A DNA stretch of 64,000 nucleotides from Sphingobacterium kitahiroshimense (GTDB lineage: Bacteria; Bacteroidota; Bacteroidia; Sphingobacteriales; Sphingobacteriaceae). The notes under the pieces were generated by a model. It was not told the origin of the DNA and made no database searches. It saw only the letters and a program-made list of their open reading frames with translations. The DNA is taken from positions 930,001 to 994,000 of the forward strand of contig NZ_JAOQNK010000001.1 of NCBI RefSeq assembly GCF_025961315.1, in the 5' to 3' direction. This document shows, in pieces, positions 1-10,053 of this stretch (positions are counted from its first letter, which is position 1; every line of letters starts with the position of its first letter). Made by a program: the position numbers and the translations under genes.

Positions 1-1341
1 TGTATTTTCTCCAACTTTGATAAGTTCCACCGGAGCATCCACATTGCGAACTGTCATCAGTTTACCATTTTCTTTATAGACTTTGATAAAACCATATTTT
101 TCAAACTTGTAGCTCCCTAAATGAGCATTTAAATCATGCTGACTTAACGGCAGAATTTGATTAGTTGGTGCAATATAATTGGGCCAATGGTAGACTAATG
201 CAACGGATCTCACGAGCTCATTGATAAACAGTGGTTTGTTGGTGTTTGTAAGAATCACAACTCCGTCACCGCTTGTTTTACTTCCAATAAAGCTACTACT
301 AAACCCCTCATTCCAACCACCATGGGTCACATAAACCTCTCCGTTGTAATTTTCTAGAAAAATGCCCAAACCTATAAAAGGTTCAATAAACGGACTCGTA
401 AATTCTTCTGCCATTTTTTTGGAAATTACCCTACTGCTTTTGCCACTAAGTGTATTTTGAATATCGATGACAAACTTAGCATAATCTTCGGCCGTAGACC
501 ACAGACCCGCAGCAGCCTGCTCCGGATAAATATGGTATCGTCCCTCCACTTTACGTCCATCGACACCATAGGCTGTAGCTGTGAACTGTGCTTGTGCTGC
601 TGGAAGTGGCTGTGCAAAACTGCTGTTGTGCATAGCAAGAGGGAGAAGCACTTTTTCACGCATAATAGACGTAAAATCTTTCCCCTCGAGGTCCGAAAGC
701 ATCTGTTGCATCACCGTATATCCACCACCTGAATATCGAAAATTAGCCCCCGGAAGCTTATCAACAAAAACTGCAGGGGTATTGGAAGGTTTTACGCCAT
801 TCAACACTTGAACAGCAGTAGGAAGAGGATCACTTACCTTATAACCAGGAAATCCACTTACTGTAAAACCAGCAGTATGGCTCACAATATTTTTTAGTGT
901 AACTTTTTTCGATTTAGTCCATTCATTTTCAGAAACTTTCCATGACTTCAGATATACATTAACATTACTATCAGGGTCTAACTTTCCCTCTTCCACGGCT
1001 TTCAAAGCCGCATAAGCGCTTACAGGCTTACTCATCGAAGCTACCTGGAAAAGCGTTTTTGAAGTTACTGGCGTTTTAGAATCAAGATCTGCATAGCCAT
1101 ACGTTTTACTCCAGATAACTTTTGAATCTTTGATAACAGCTATACTCACCCCTGGAACGTTATAAAACTGCATCCGGGAAACGATATCCCAAGAAGCTTC
1201 GCCCTCAAAACGGACTGGTGGGATTAATCCAGCTTCGACCTTGGAAATACCTTCCTGAATCGTCATGTGGGTCTGTGCAGAAGCAGTTCCTACCAACATT
1301 CCGAGAATAATTGTAAGGGAGAGCGGTTTTATAATCATCAT
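1..1341 (-). CDS. Serine hydrolase, beta-lactamase/PBP4-like (3' end outside window)
   Basis: The frame is open from the ATG at 1341 to the window edge, so the C-terminus is missing. The product starts with a signal peptide ending near GTASAQ and is probably periplasmic. It has the class C beta-lactamase/AmpH fold signatures: SMSK (the SxxK nucleophile and base), YSGGGY at the YxN position, and a later HGG triad like KTG/HxG. Family members are peptidases or esterases acting on D-amino acid peptides; the substrate here cannot be told. A second family member lies at 2777-3832, but on the other strand and only distantly similar. The start is chosen because two adjacent ATGs precede a clean signal peptide. 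Confidence 0.85.
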   Translation of the reverse strand, partial: MMIIKPLSLTIILGMLVGTASAQTHMTIQEGISKVEAGLIPPVRFEGEASWDIVSRMQFYNVPGVSIAVIKDSKVIWSKTYGYADLDSKTPVTSKTLFQVASMSKPVSAYAALKAVEEGKLDPDSNVNVYLKSWKVSENEWTKSKKVTLKNIVSHTAGFTVSGFPGYKVSDPLPTAVQVLNGVKPSNTPAVFVDKLPGANFRYSGGGYTVMQQMLSDLEGKDFTSIMREKVLLPLAMHNSSFAQPLPAAQAQFTATAYGVDGRKVEGRYHIYPEQAAAGLWSTAEDYAKFVIDIQNTLSGKSSRVISKKMAEEFTSPFIEPFIGLGIFLENYNGEVYVTHGGWNEGFSSSFIGSKTSGDGVVILTNTNKPLFINELVRSVALVYHWPNYIAPTNQILPLSQHDLNAHLGSYKFEKYGFIKVYKENGKLMTVRNVDAPVELIKVGENT

Positions 1342-1400
1342 ATTTATCTTGGCTAAAAGTAAAAATTGAACACTGAATTCCTTTATGATTTGCAAATGAA

Positions 1401-1847
1401 TTACTGATATGTAGTAATCGATTGGGAGACTTTCCAGTTACCGCCGTCATTGACCAAAGTTACAAGATCATTCTTAGTAAATCCTTCAAATTGCATTGTT
1501 ATTCTCGCTACTTTATAATCAGCGGAATTCTCTACGATTATGGTACTCGTTTTACAGTTCAGTTGATCTCCTTTTTGTTTTTTTAAGAATGAGACGACTT
1601 CTGAACGACTATTGGTCCGCCCTTCTTTTGCGTTTATCTTTTGGGTGAAATCTGAAGTAAAAAGTTTTTCCAGCCCTGCTGATTCACCCGCAGTCATAAT
1701 CGCTACGTAATGGTCGATAGCTAGCGCTGCTGTCGATAGATTGACAACTGTTTTTTTATTCGGTACTTTTGGTTTTGCGGTTGCCATAGTGAAAGTCGAT
1801 ACTACGATCAAGGCTACTGCTACGAATGTGTTTGCTAAAGTTTTCAT
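1401..1847 (-). CDS. Secreted NTF2-like (lumazine-binding-like) protein
   Basis: 148 residues. Residues 1-25 are a signal peptide (hydrophobic, ending ATAKP). The rest has the NTF2/DUF4440 layout: an N-terminal helix (AIDHYVAIMTAGE), a short segment FTSDFTQKIN, then strands ending in NDGGNWKVSQSI. This fold often binds small ligands without being an enzyme, so no reaction is assigned. It lies directly upstream of the serine hydrolase at 1-1341 on the same strand, about 60 bp apart, and the two may be co-transcribed. The signal peptide suggests a periplasmic location. Confidence 0.7.
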   Translation of the reverse strand: MKTLANTFVAVALIVVSTFTMATAKPKVPNKKTVVNLSTAALAIDHYVAIMTAGESAGLEKLFTSDFTQKINAKEGRTNSRSEVVSFLKKQKGDQLNCKTSTIIVENSADYKVARITMQFEGFTKNDLVTLVNDGGNWKVSQSITTYQ

Positions 1848-2195
1848 AATGTCTTTATTTTATATTGATGGTTAGTCGTTCTTTTATTGATTCAAAAATA
1901 GTTTGTAAATCAATCAAACACGATGACATTTAGACTAAGCTCAGGAAAAACTCGGTGAATACACGGAATTTATAGGTGAGAATATGTACATCAACCTGAA
2001 TTGCAATTGCGCCAAATAGCGATACTTTCCAAAATTTATACAGGAAACGATTAATGAGGGCGATAATGCTACTGATCACTTCAATAATAATTCTACATTA
2101 TGTAGGATCAAACGTCATCTTTGGTCGTCCTTCTTCCAGTAAAAAAGACCGATAATCAGGATGTGATTTCCTTCCATATTTTACTTTTTGATCCT

Positions 2196-2203
2196 TATAT
2201 TTG
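2196..2203 (+). promoter_or_regulatory. Bacteroidota -7 element (TATATTTG)
   Basis: TATATTTG matches the Bacteroidota TAnnTTTG -7 consensus and lies about 53 bp before the ATG at 2257. The -33 element is not clear. Confidence 0.5.
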
Positions 2204-2256
2204 CAGAAATTAGAGAGGCCGAAAAACTACATCTATCACTTTATTTTGTTTATTAA

Positions 2257-2586
2257 ATGAATATTGAGACATTACATTACCTACAGACATTCATTCATTA
2301 TACCTTACATTTTTTAGCTCCAGGATTACTTTCGTATGTGTTTTTTAGAAAACAATGGAAACGTGCCTGGTTAATTATGATTGCTACAATGCTGGTTGAT
2401 CTCGATCATTTGTTAGCGACTCCAATATTCGCACCAGATCGTTGCAGTATAGGCTTTCATCCACTTCACTCCTATTATGCAATTGCAGTATACTTTATCT
2501 TACTCTTTTTTCCTAAAACCCGAATTATTGCGGTTGGTTTACTCTTTCATATGTTAACAGACTGGCAAGACTGTCAATGGCATTGA
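2257..2586 (+). CDS. DUF6122-like integral membrane protein
   Basis: 109 residues with three or four hydrophobic segments (about 12-30, 36-52, 70-86, 90-104). The histidine/aspartate motifs IHYTLHFLAPG, MLVDLDHLLATP, FHPLHSY and FHMLTDWQDC are typical of the DUF6122 family (small Bacteroidota membrane proteins). The conserved H and D residues resemble membrane metal-dependent hydrolases of the YfhO/DUF457 type, but no activity is known. The gene stands alone, with a TATATTTG promoter box upstream and no nearby partner on its strand. The family call is from memory of the motif pattern. Confidence 0.7.
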   Translation: MNIETLHYLQTFIHYTLHFLAPGLLSYVFFRKQWKRAWLIMIATMLVDLDHLLATPIFAPDRCSIGFHPLHSYYAIAVYFILLFFPKTRIIAVGLLFHMLTDWQDCQWH

Positions 2587-2776
2587 TCAACAAGATCTTA
2601 AAAGGTAATTATTAGACAATTACACCATTGATGATCACAAGCAAAACAAAGAGCGCAACTATTAATCATAACATCAAAAGCATACTAAAACCATTTTTTT
2701 AGAACTGATTCGCGTTCAGTACCTATTATCGACCGACATTAAAAACTAGACTTTGATATTTATATCCCGAAGCTAA

Positions 2777-3832
2777 ATGAAGCCAATTTTAAAACTAATA
2801 TTTCTTGCAACAACAGTTCTATTGACAAGTTGCCATTCATCAGCACAATTAAAAGACAACTATTCAACAAAAATTGATAGTTTACTGCTAACTAAAAGTC
2901 CACGAGATTTTAATGGAGCAGTTTACATTGAACAAAATGGAATAACAAAATATGCAAAAGCATATGGACGAGCTGATTACAGCAAAGAGATCCCCTTAAA
3001 AATGGACGACAAGTTTTCTACCATGTCCATAGCCAAACAATTTACCGCAGCACTTATTTTACAGCAAGTAGAAAAGGGGAAAATTGATTTGAAAAAACCT
3101 ATTCGTAAATATTTGCCTGATTTGAAATATACTTGGGCGGATACCGTCACCGTCCATCAACTGCTCAACAACACTTCAGGATTATACAGCGACGATATAG
3201 ACAAACCATTGAAATTTAAACCAGGATCTTCATTCAATTATTCTAATGTGGGTTATTATGTTGCGGGACTTGTTCTTGAAAAGCAAAGTGGGAAAAGTTT
3301 TGAAGCTTTAGTGACAGCACTATTTAAAAATTGTCACATGAACGATAGCTATTATCCAAATGAAATCAATAGCGAATTACTAACAAAAGGACATACCGTG
3401 CTACAAGACAGAACTTTTAGACGCAACGAACAATTAAGTTTTGATGCTAGCCATACTTTTGGCAGTCACTTAATTGTTACTGCACCCGATCTTGCAAAAT
3501 GGAACGCATGTTTACATCAGGGAAAAGTTCTAAAACCTACCACCTACAAAGTGATGACAAGTTATGTTATAACCAACACACATCAGCTTTTCAGTAAAAA
3601 TCCTATTGGTTACGGCTATGGTTTGCGAATAAATGATAAAGACAGTATTGCTGAAATTGGCCATACAGGATTTCACCCATCAGAAGGTTTTACGGCGGTT
3701 AATTTATACTATCCAAAAACAAAAACCAGTGTTATCATAATGGAAAATGTAGGGAATGAAAATTTTGATATTGCCTATCATTTTGAACAGGAAATCAGAA
3801 GAATCATTAAAGAAAGCAATCTTTTGAAATGA
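2777..3832 (+). CDS. Serine hydrolase, beta-lactamase family lipoprotein
   Basis: 351 residues. The N-terminus is a lipoprotein-type signal (TTVLLTSC, Cys 19), so the protein is probably membrane-anchored in the periplasm. The catalytic signatures of the beta-lactamase/D-alanyl-D-alanine peptidase superfamily are present: STMSIAKQF (SxxK), YSNVGYY (YxN) and IGHTGFHP (HTG in place of KTG). The length is normal for the single-domain family. The true substrate cannot be inferred. It is transcribed alone and ends before a strong hairpin at 3947-3990 that also faces the rhamnosidase gene. Confidence 0.85.
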   Translation: MKPILKLIFLATTVLLTSCHSSAQLKDNYSTKIDSLLLTKSPRDFNGAVYIEQNGITKYAKAYGRADYSKEIPLKMDDKFSTMSIAKQFTAALILQQVEKGKIDLKKPIRKYLPDLKYTWADTVTVHQLLNNTSGLYSDDIDKPLKFKPGSSFNYSNVGYYVAGLVLEKQSGKSFEALVTALFKNCHMNDSYYPNEINSELLTKGHTVLQDRTFRRNEQLSFDASHTFGSHLIVTAPDLAKWNACLHQGKVLKPTTYKVMTSYVITNTHQLFSKNPIGYGYGLRINDKDSIAEIGHTGFHPSEGFTAVNLYYPKTKTSVIIMENVGNENFDIAYHFEQEIRRIIKESNLLK

Positions 3833-3946
3833 AGATGAAACCTAAACTTCATGGCTATTCAAGCGTAAATGTGGGCAATGAAGTATTCATTTTCAAACCT
3901 GATAAATACACATTTTATAAATAGCTCCGCAAATTTAAAAACTACT

Positions 3947-3990
3947 AGAATAAATACGCTTACCCAATCATAGATAAGCGTATTTATTCT
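3947..3990. terminator. Bidirectional hairpin terminator
   Basis: A perfect 16-bp inverted repeat (arms 3947-3962 and 3975-3990, 12-nt loop) flanked by A/T runs. It lies between the convergent serine hydrolase (ends 3832) and rhamnosidase (ends 4179). Confidence 0.7.
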
Positions 3991-4178
3991 GAATGACAGA
4001 ACAGTTTAGAACTTTCAATACGATAAGTAATCACATACCTTTCGACAACAACTCCGCCATACTGTGCTCATAACTTCAATAACGTTTGGAATAATCAAAA
4101 CGGTCTTAATTGCTAGTAACAGTACAAGTATCCGGATATAGATTCACAGTAAAAAAGTAACATCCGGTGCATCTCTAT

Positions 4179-6875
4179 CTATAATAGTTGCACCTTTATT
4201 TGATGCTTACCGGCCACAAGCTCCACCGCTTGTTGATCTTTTGCATTGCTAGGCGGCGAAAAAGTCGCGGTCGAATTGGCCGGAATCGTTACATCATAAA
4301 TAACAATATTCTTATTCTTTTTCCATTTAGATACAATAGCACCATACGGCGAAACATGTGTAACCTCGGAATGATCCAGTGTTTTCGGAAATATGGGCTT
4401 CAGCAGAATATGTTTAAATCCAGGTTGCTCAGGATCTGGTAAAATCCCACCCAAAGATTTAAAAAACCATCCCCCTATTTCCCCAAACATCATATGGTTA
4501 TCCGATATATCTCGCTTAGCATCAAGATCCCAATTCTCCAGTAACGTAGTAGCTCCGTTAACGACCCACCATCCCCAAGATGGATAAGAATCTTGAACAG
4601 CTACTTTATAAGCGGACTCCTCATAACCATTGTTTTTGAGCGCATTCAACAATGCCTTTGCTCCCAAAACACCAACATCTAGATGAAAACCGGATTCCTC
4701 AACTTTTTTATTCAGATTAAAAGCGACCTTTGTTTTCACATCTTCAGGAACAACATCCCAGTGCAGGGCCATGCTCAATTCAGTCTGCGTTCCACTTCCA
4801 TAAATTCCTGTAGAAATATTCAGAAACTTTTCATTGATCGCCTTTTTGATTTTCTTACTTAAGCGATCATATTTCTCATAGTCATCCTGTTTTCCAAACA
4901 TTTTCGCGGCAGCACTTAGAATTGTCGCATCCACATAGAAATAGATGGACGATGTCAATTCTAAATTTGAGGTAGACTTAACAGGTACCCAGTCTCCACG
5001 CCCAAAAGTAGTCAATGCTTGCGGACTGATACGGTCCACATAATCGACATAATTCTTAATATTCTGGTAGGAATCTTCCAAAAGCCTGTTATCGCCATAA
5101 AACATATATACCTGCCATGGAATAATTGCGATTGTACTGGTCCAGTCCAGCCCGTTTGCATCACCATATCCCCAGCCACCTGTTGGAATAATATCTGGTA
5201 AAACACCATTGGGCTGTTGTTCGTCACGGTGATCGGCAATCCATTTTTCATAGACAGTAATTCCATCAAAATTATAAAATGCTGTTTCGATTGCCAGATG
5301 GCCATCACCTGTCCAGCCATTCTTTTCCCTTTGCGGACAATCCGTAGGATACCCCATCAGATTGGATAAATACGCATTATTAGTAACCTTCCAAAGATCA
5401 TTGACCAACTTTGACGACGTCTTAACCTCACCCTTAGCAGCCACATCACTATGGACAAAATACGATGTAATATGCAGATCTTTTAAGTCCAATAGTTCAC
5501 TACTGGACACCTCTACGTAACGGAACCCCTTATAGTTAAACTTTGGCATGAACTCATCTTGCTTTTTGCCACTCAGTATTAAAATATCCGTTTGAAAAGG
5601 ATCAGTCTCTTTGTCACCTCTAAAATAAACATCAATATTAGACTGATCCAGACGCCCATCTTGATGTAATCGTTCCCCGTGTTTAATCTTTAATACCGTT
5701 CCTGCTGTCCCACTGGCTTTCACTTTAGTGATGCCTGACATATTCTGCCCCAGGTCAAAAACGTAGGTTTTATCATCTATTCTTTTAACGCTTTTGGGCG
5801 TAAAAGTATTTACCATACGGATTGGAACCGTCTGTTGCGCCACAATCAAATCAGCAGGTGCACTGCGATACCGCACACCATTCCATTTTGAATCATCAAA
5901 ATCCGCTTCATCCCATCCTTTCTGCTCCAATCTCGCATCATAATGTTCACCGGTGTAGATGCTATTGAATATAATCGGTCCTGAAGAAGTTTTCCAATCG
6001 CGCTCTGATGAGATTGTCTCTTCCGTCCCGTCGGTATATACAATACGTAAATCCATGCAAAATGTAGGACGGTTGCGCCACGGCGCATTGTTGAAATCCC
6101 ATACAGCAAGTGACTGATGGTTGTACCAACCATTTCCAAGTATCACTCCGATTGCATTATTTCCACTTTTAATCTGCGCAGTCACATCATGGACAACATA
6201 CAACAGCCTTTTATCAAAGCGTGTATACATAGGATCGAGGATGTTTTTCCCAACTTTAGCTCCATTTAAAGAAAGCTCATAAAGACCTGCTGCCGCAATG
6301 TAAGCCCGAGCATACTTAACCGTTTTATTCGTTGTAAACTTTTTACGAAAATATGGTGCGGGTTTATCATTTTCGTTGGCATGATCACTAATCCATGCAC
6401 CTTTCCAGTTGAACCTTGACATCATGCCCGTTTCAAAAGAAGCAACGTCCGAACTACTTGGTTTTCCATCCTTATCCCATACTGTAACTTTCCAGAAATA
6501 TCGTGTCAGAGCATGAAGATCTTTACCCGCATAACGGACAAGAATATTGTCTTTCATCAGTTTGCCAGTATCCCAGATATTTCCTTTATTATTGACGATT
6601 GACAATGAGTCAGTTCCCACTATAACTTGATAGGCCACTTGCTTAGCCCCCTGCCGATCGTCTTTCAGCATCCAGGTAAATCTGGGTTGCTCCACATCAA
6701 TACCCAATGGATTGACCAGATGCTCACATTGAAGTGCGATAGGTTCAAAGTCAGCTCCCTTTTTCTGACCATAAAGATTGCAGGAAGCACATAAGCCCAC
6801 CAGCAATAGTATATTTTTCATTCTTGATTTATTGTTATTCATCTTTTCAATATGCGTATGACTTGTATGCATCAT
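4179..6875 (-). CDS. Alpha-L-rhamnosidase, glycoside hydrolase family 78
   Basis: About 880-898 residues with a secretion signal (MKNILLLVGLCASCNLYGQ). Domain order follows GH78: an N-terminal Ig-like domain (about 45-165), the bacterial rhamnosidase N domain (about 170-350), a beta-sandwich (about 355-470), the (alpha/alpha)6 catalytic domain (about 480-810) and a C-terminal beta domain. The catalytic region carries YPTDCPQREKNGWTGDGH, the conserved acidic motif holding the general acid and substrate-binding residues. It releases terminal alpha-L-rhamnose from plant glycans or glycosides, in the periplasm or at the surface. It is unusual that no SusCD pair or other CAZyme lies next to it. 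Start sites at 6842 and 6821 are also possible; 6821 gives the tightest signal peptide. Confidence 0.92.
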   Translation of the reverse strand: MMHTSHTHIEKMNNNKSRMKNILLLVGLCASCNLYGQKKGADFEPIALQCEHLVNPLGIDVEQPRFTWMLKDDRQGAKQVAYQVIVGTDSLSIVNNKGNIWDTGKLMKDNILVRYAGKDLHALTRYFWKVTVWDKDGKPSSSDVASFETGMMSRFNWKGAWISDHANENDKPAPYFRKKFTTNKTVKYARAYIAAAGLYELSLNGAKVGKNILDPMYTRFDKRLLYVVHDVTAQIKSGNNAIGVILGNGWYNHQSLAVWDFNNAPWRNRPTFCMDLRIVYTDGTEETISSERDWKTSSGPIIFNSIYTGEHYDARLEQKGWDEADFDDSKWNGVRYRSAPADLIVAQQTVPIRMVNTFTPKSVKRIDDKTYVFDLGQNMSGITKVKASGTAGTVLKIKHGERLHQDGRLDQSNIDVYFRGDKETDPFQTDILILSGKKQDEFMPKFNYKGFRYVEVSSSELLDLKDLHITSYFVHSDVAAKGEVKTSSKLVNDLWKVTNNAYLSNLMGYPTDCPQREKNGWTGDGHLAIETAFYNFDGITVYEKWIADHRDEQQPNGVLPDIIPTGGWGYGDANGLDWTSTIAIIPWQVYMFYGDNRLLEDSYQNIKNYVDYVDRISPQALTTFGRGDWVPVKSTSNLELTSSIYFYVDATILSAAAKMFGKQDDYEKYDRLSKKIKKAINEKFLNISTGIYGSGTQTELSMALHWDVVPEDVKTKVAFNLNKKVEESGFHLDVGVLGAKALLNALKNNGYEESAYKVAVQDSYPSWGWWVVNGATTLLENWDLDAKRDISDNHMMFGEIGGWFFKSLGGILPDPEQPGFKHILLKPIFPKTLDHSEVTHVSPYGAIVSKWKKNKNIVIYDVTIPANSTATFSPPSNAKDQQAVELVAGKHQIKVQLL

Positions 6876-7227
6876 TGGCCTAGGTTTATCAATTTTTCAG
6901 ATTAGCTATAGGAACGCGCATTCCAAGACATCAACCTCAAAAAGATTATGCTAGCAAATTATAATTAGACGTAGATAAAACGGGTTCCAAATAGTATGCA
7001 AACAGACCAAATATAACCATTATTGATACAATAACTGTCCCGTACCAACCTGCTCCTGCCCGTTAACAATACAAATATTTGATTTTGGATATTATAGATC
7101 CAAAAAACACACAATCTATAGATGATCAATTATTAATAACTTGAATTCAACAATATCTACAAAAAGTAACGCATAGTTGATCGTAACATCTTCAATATAT
7201 CACAATAACGCCACACCTATATCACTT
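6876..7227. other. Intergenic region, nothing recognised
   Basis: AT-rich spacer between the rhamnosidase start and the end of the 7228-7677 gene. It presumably holds the rhamnosidase promoter; no coding frame or clear repeat was seen. Confidence 0.4.
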
Positions 7228-7677
7228 TCAGTAAAACGCAGATACCATGAAATACTGCAATAACTTTAAATACTTGATCGCGTTATAATTATTCCATTGT
7301 GCTTCAGACGATCCATCGTTATAAACTATTTTTAAATTTAAATCATAATCATAATATATTTTTAGGCTCATCACAGCATTATAGTCAATGCTATTTCCCG
7401 CCCTTATTTTCGTAAAAAAGCTTATCAGTTTGTGATTCTCATAAGATGCATCATCCTCAACAATTCGATCAATAGCTCGAGAAGCTTCAGAACTGGCATC
7501 AAATCCATAAGTACCCCTCAAGAAAAAATTAAGTATTTCAACTCCTTCATCAAGCTTTGTGCTCGCTATCGTTTTCTCCTGCTGATCATATGCTAGCATG
7601 AACAACAAACTGAATAAAATAATCAATGCATTATTAGTGATTTTTCCAAGAGTAGAGTCAATAAATTGAATAATCAT
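7228..7677 (-). CDS. Hypothetical protein with N-terminal membrane segment
   Basis: 149 residues; I do not recognise the family. Residues 13-30 (NNALIILFSLLFMLAYDQQ) form one hydrophobic segment, so it may be a membrane-anchored or secreted protein. The middle (EGVEILNFFLRGTYGFDASSEASRAIDRIVED) is acidic and helical, and the end is rich in Tyr (KIYYDYDLNLKIVYNDG). Base composition is more AT-rich than its neighbours. It is transcribed alone, with the divergent lipoprotein gene 7885-8493 on its upstream side. The long frame and strong ATG support a real gene, but no function is proposed. Confidence 0.5.
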   Translation of the reverse strand: MIIQFIDSTLGKITNNALIILFSLLFMLAYDQQEKTIASTKLDEGVEILNFFLRGTYGFDASSEASRAIDRIVEDDASYENHKLISFFTKIRAGNSIDYNAVMSLKIYYDYDLNLKIVYNDGSSEAQWNNYNAIKYLKLLQYFMVSAFY

Positions 7678-7884
7678 TTTTAATTTATATTTTTCATGAA
7701 TCTCAATGCCAACTATTCTACCAAAAACATATTTCCTTAACTAACAAGTCGTTGAGAAATAATAAAAACAACAGGTTAACCATAATCGGACACTACATGT
7801 TCACAATCGAACAATCTAATCAATGAACCATATTTATATTATGAAAATTCTTTAATTTTATCATCTCCCTTTAAAAGAATTTTT

Positions 7885-8493
7885 ATGAAAGTATACCTTC
7901 TGCCGTTTTTATTCGTTCTATTCGCTTGCCAAAATAAAATTGAGAAGCAAACCGGTATAAATGAAAACATTAAAAAAAACTCATTTAACCATATCTCTTT
8001 AGAAAAAGATTATGAAGAGATATTACTTGCTATACTGACCTATGATTCTTCATACCATGAATTAATGAAAACTAATAAACCCCAAGCATTTATCAATAAT
8101 CAATTTATCAAAATTTCAATTGATACACTTAATGATGAATTACCACCATCACCAAATGGTGTAACAATTAATGAATTACTTACAGTAATAGGTAATACTG
8201 CTCTAGATTCTATCGGATATTTTAATCAAACAAACAATTTAAATACGGTTTTTGTACCAAAGGAAATTGCTATTGTATATAAAGTATTGGACGGTAATAA
8301 ATTAAAAATGCCAGAATATTATTTTTCAAGATATGATTTCCACATACCTATCTTATCACATAATGGAAAAAAAGCCTTTGTATCCCTAGATTACAATTGC
8401 GGGCCTCTTTGTGGAGGAGGATCAAATTTTATCCTTAACAAAATTAAAGATAAATGGATCGTCGTTAAACATAACGCTACATGGATTTCTTAA
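7885..8493 (+). CDS. Hypothetical lipoprotein
   Basis: 202 residues. The N-terminus is a lipoprotein signal (YLLPFLFVLFAC, Cys 15), so it should be lipid-anchored in the envelope. The body is not a family I recognise. It has a DTLNDELPPSPNGVTINELLTV segment and a late CGPLCGGGSNFIL cysteine/glycine motif followed by KIKDKWIVVKH, a pattern often seen in small Bacteroidota lipoproteins that end in a beta hairpin. Codon use is very AT-rich, as in the gene on its left, which suggests both belong to an accessory patch. No partner gene is evident. Confidence 0.6.
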   Translation: MKVYLLPFLFVLFACQNKIEKQTGINENIKKNSFNHISLEKDYEEILLAILTYDSSYHELMKTNKPQAFINNQFIKISIDTLNDELPPSPNGVTINELLTVIGNTALDSIGYFNQTNNLNTVFVPKEIAIVYKVLDGNKLKMPEYYFSRYDFHIPILSHNGKKAFVSLDYNCGPLCGGGSNFILNKIKDKWIVVKHNATWIS

Positions 8494-8667
8494 TATTTCA
8501 TCAAGGAAATAAAATCTAATTGTCCACAATGGGCATAATCAATTAAAATGCAACAAAATTTGAAATTAACCTTGAAATATATTACCTTTAGTATGAAACC
8601 AAAAGCGGGTTTAGGGCTGTACTTAAAGGCTTTATCACGCATAATTATAAATCATTAATTACAAACA

Positions 8668-8859
8668 ATGGATAATTTAAAAAATTATAAGTTCGGTGTA
8701 TTCTATTATAACCCTTCAGACCCTCGTCTATTAGTACCTAAAACACGCTCGAGTATACACGGATACACATTGAATTTTGCAAAACCCATCAGTTCTGTCA
8801 TATTGGGCATATTCATCTTCCCTGCTGTAGCACTTCTTTACCTAATTTTCAGAAGCTAA
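8668..8859 (+). CDS. DUF5808-like small membrane protein
   Basis: 63 residues. The N-terminal half reads FYYNPSDPRLLVPKTRSS, followed by YTLNFAKP, which is the DUF5808 signature (YNPxDPRxxVPK...GxTLNFA). The second half is a single transmembrane segment (about 43-62). DUF5808 domains occur as short cytosolic tails of membrane proteins; their role is unknown. The protein is complete and stands alone. Confidence rests on the motif match. Confidence 0.65.
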   Translation: MDNLKNYKFGVFYYNPSDPRLLVPKTRSSIHGYTLNFAKPISSVILGIFIFPAVALLYLIFRS

Positions 8860-9342
8860 CTATTTTAAAATATCAATTAAGAGCATAAGCACTTTCCAAA
8901 ACAATAAGATGCGATTAAAACGCTTTAGAAAGGCTTGAATGAAAGTTATTATAGTGATTTACGACAGAATTTTTCATTAAAACTGCGGGGACAACATTGA
9001 TAATTTTAATAAAATAAACGAAGCTTTATGTAAAAAAAGTTAGGGGAACGAATAAATATATGAAACAGTGTTCGCTATTATTTTCATAAAAAAGGTTCAA
9101 TCACCTCGATTGAACCTTTAGAACTTTAAGTATTGGAAAAATAAAAGCTCCCAAAATTTAGAGAATAAAAATATCTTTGGCTTCAGCGGCTGCGGAATAT
9201 TTTTCTTCAAGTAATTGTTTAAGTAAAAGCAGTTTCTGTATTACCCGTGATACAATTACTGCATTGAAAAAAAACTACAGAATAATAACGTTCTAACTGA
9301 CACAGCATCCCTTTCATCCCTAATCTTATCATTTCTTAATGA
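8860..9342. other. Intergenic region with a terminator only
   Basis: Between convergent genes. Apart from the hairpin at 9091-9119, no coding frame, repeat or RNA could be supported. Confidence 0.4.
9091..9119. terminator. Hairpin terminator
   Basis: A perfect 12-bp stem (AAAGGTTCAATC and its complement) with a 5-nt loop, bordered by A and T runs. It lies between convergent genes ending at 8859 and 9343. Confidence 0.65.
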
Positions 9343-10053
9343 TTAAATATCTTTAGGACTTATCTCTTGAAGCACTTCAATCAATTTCGTCGCTGTTGGA
9401 CCAGCGGATAGTGGGTTCTGCCCGGTAACCAAGTTTCCATCGCGCACCACATGCGGTACAAAAGGTACCGGAGCCGAGCTGAATGAAGCTCCCAATTCTC
9501 TTAATCTGGATTCTAATTTAAAAGGGATATAATCACTTCGCATCACGAGATTTTCCTCCATATTGGTAAAAGCAGTCACGTGCTTACCAACCAAGAAATC
9601 AGGATCTGTTTGTGCAAGGGCGACTAAAGCCGCAGGACCATGACACACAGCCCCGATCGGTTTATGCTCTTTGATAAAGTCCGTCAGTAAACGTGACACC
9701 TCAGGATGTCGAGCCAGATCCCATAAAGGACCATGCCCTCCTGGAATAAAAACACCATCAAAGGCAGAAGATTGAACGCTTTCCAGTTGAACGGTATTCT
9801 TAAATCTTTGCTGTGCGTTTTCATCATCCAGAAACTTACGGTTATCACTAGTCAAGTGTTCGGTTAACTTACTCATCGGATCAAGAGGTGGTTCACCTCC
9901 CAATGGACTGGCCAAAAGAACTTGATATCCGGCCTCTTCAAATTTATAATATGGTTCTGTCATTTCACCTAACCACACCCCAGTTTTACTATCTGTCCCA
10001 TCCATTCTATCATGGGAGCTCAATATCATGAGTATATTCCGTTTATTTTCCAT
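9343..10053 (-). CDS. DJ-1/PfpI family protein, Hsp31-like (glyoxalase III / deglycase type)
   Basis: 236 residues with no signal peptide, so cytosolic. The nucleophile elbow is AVCHGPAAL (Cys 137, His 138), with the partner acid at Glu 30 (WLGEMTEPYY). The pattern GVWLGE...PLGGEPPLDP is characteristic of the Hsp31/type 1 glutamine amidotransferase-like branch of DJ-1, which handles methylglyoxal or glycated proteins. Length matches that branch. It is a single-gene unit ending near the hairpin at 9091-9119. The family call is strong; the precise substrate is inferred from relatives. Confidence 0.88.
   Translation of the reverse strand: MENKRNILMILSSHDRMDGTDSKTGVWLGEMTEPYYKFEEAGYQVLLASPLGGEPPLDPMSKLTEHLTSDNRKFLDDENAQQRFKNTVQLESVQSSAFDGVFIPGGHGPLWDLARHPEVSRLLTDFIKEHKPIGAVCHGPAALVALAQTDPDFLVGKHVTAFTNMEENLVMRSDYIPFKLESRLRELGASFSSAPVPFVPHVVRDGNLVTGQNPLSAGPTATKLIEVLQEISPKDI

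Noticed and set aside
426..811. Frames of 76-91 codons opposite the first serine hydrolase
   Set aside because: They are antisense or frame-shifted shadows of a clear beta-lactamase-family gene with catalytic motifs.
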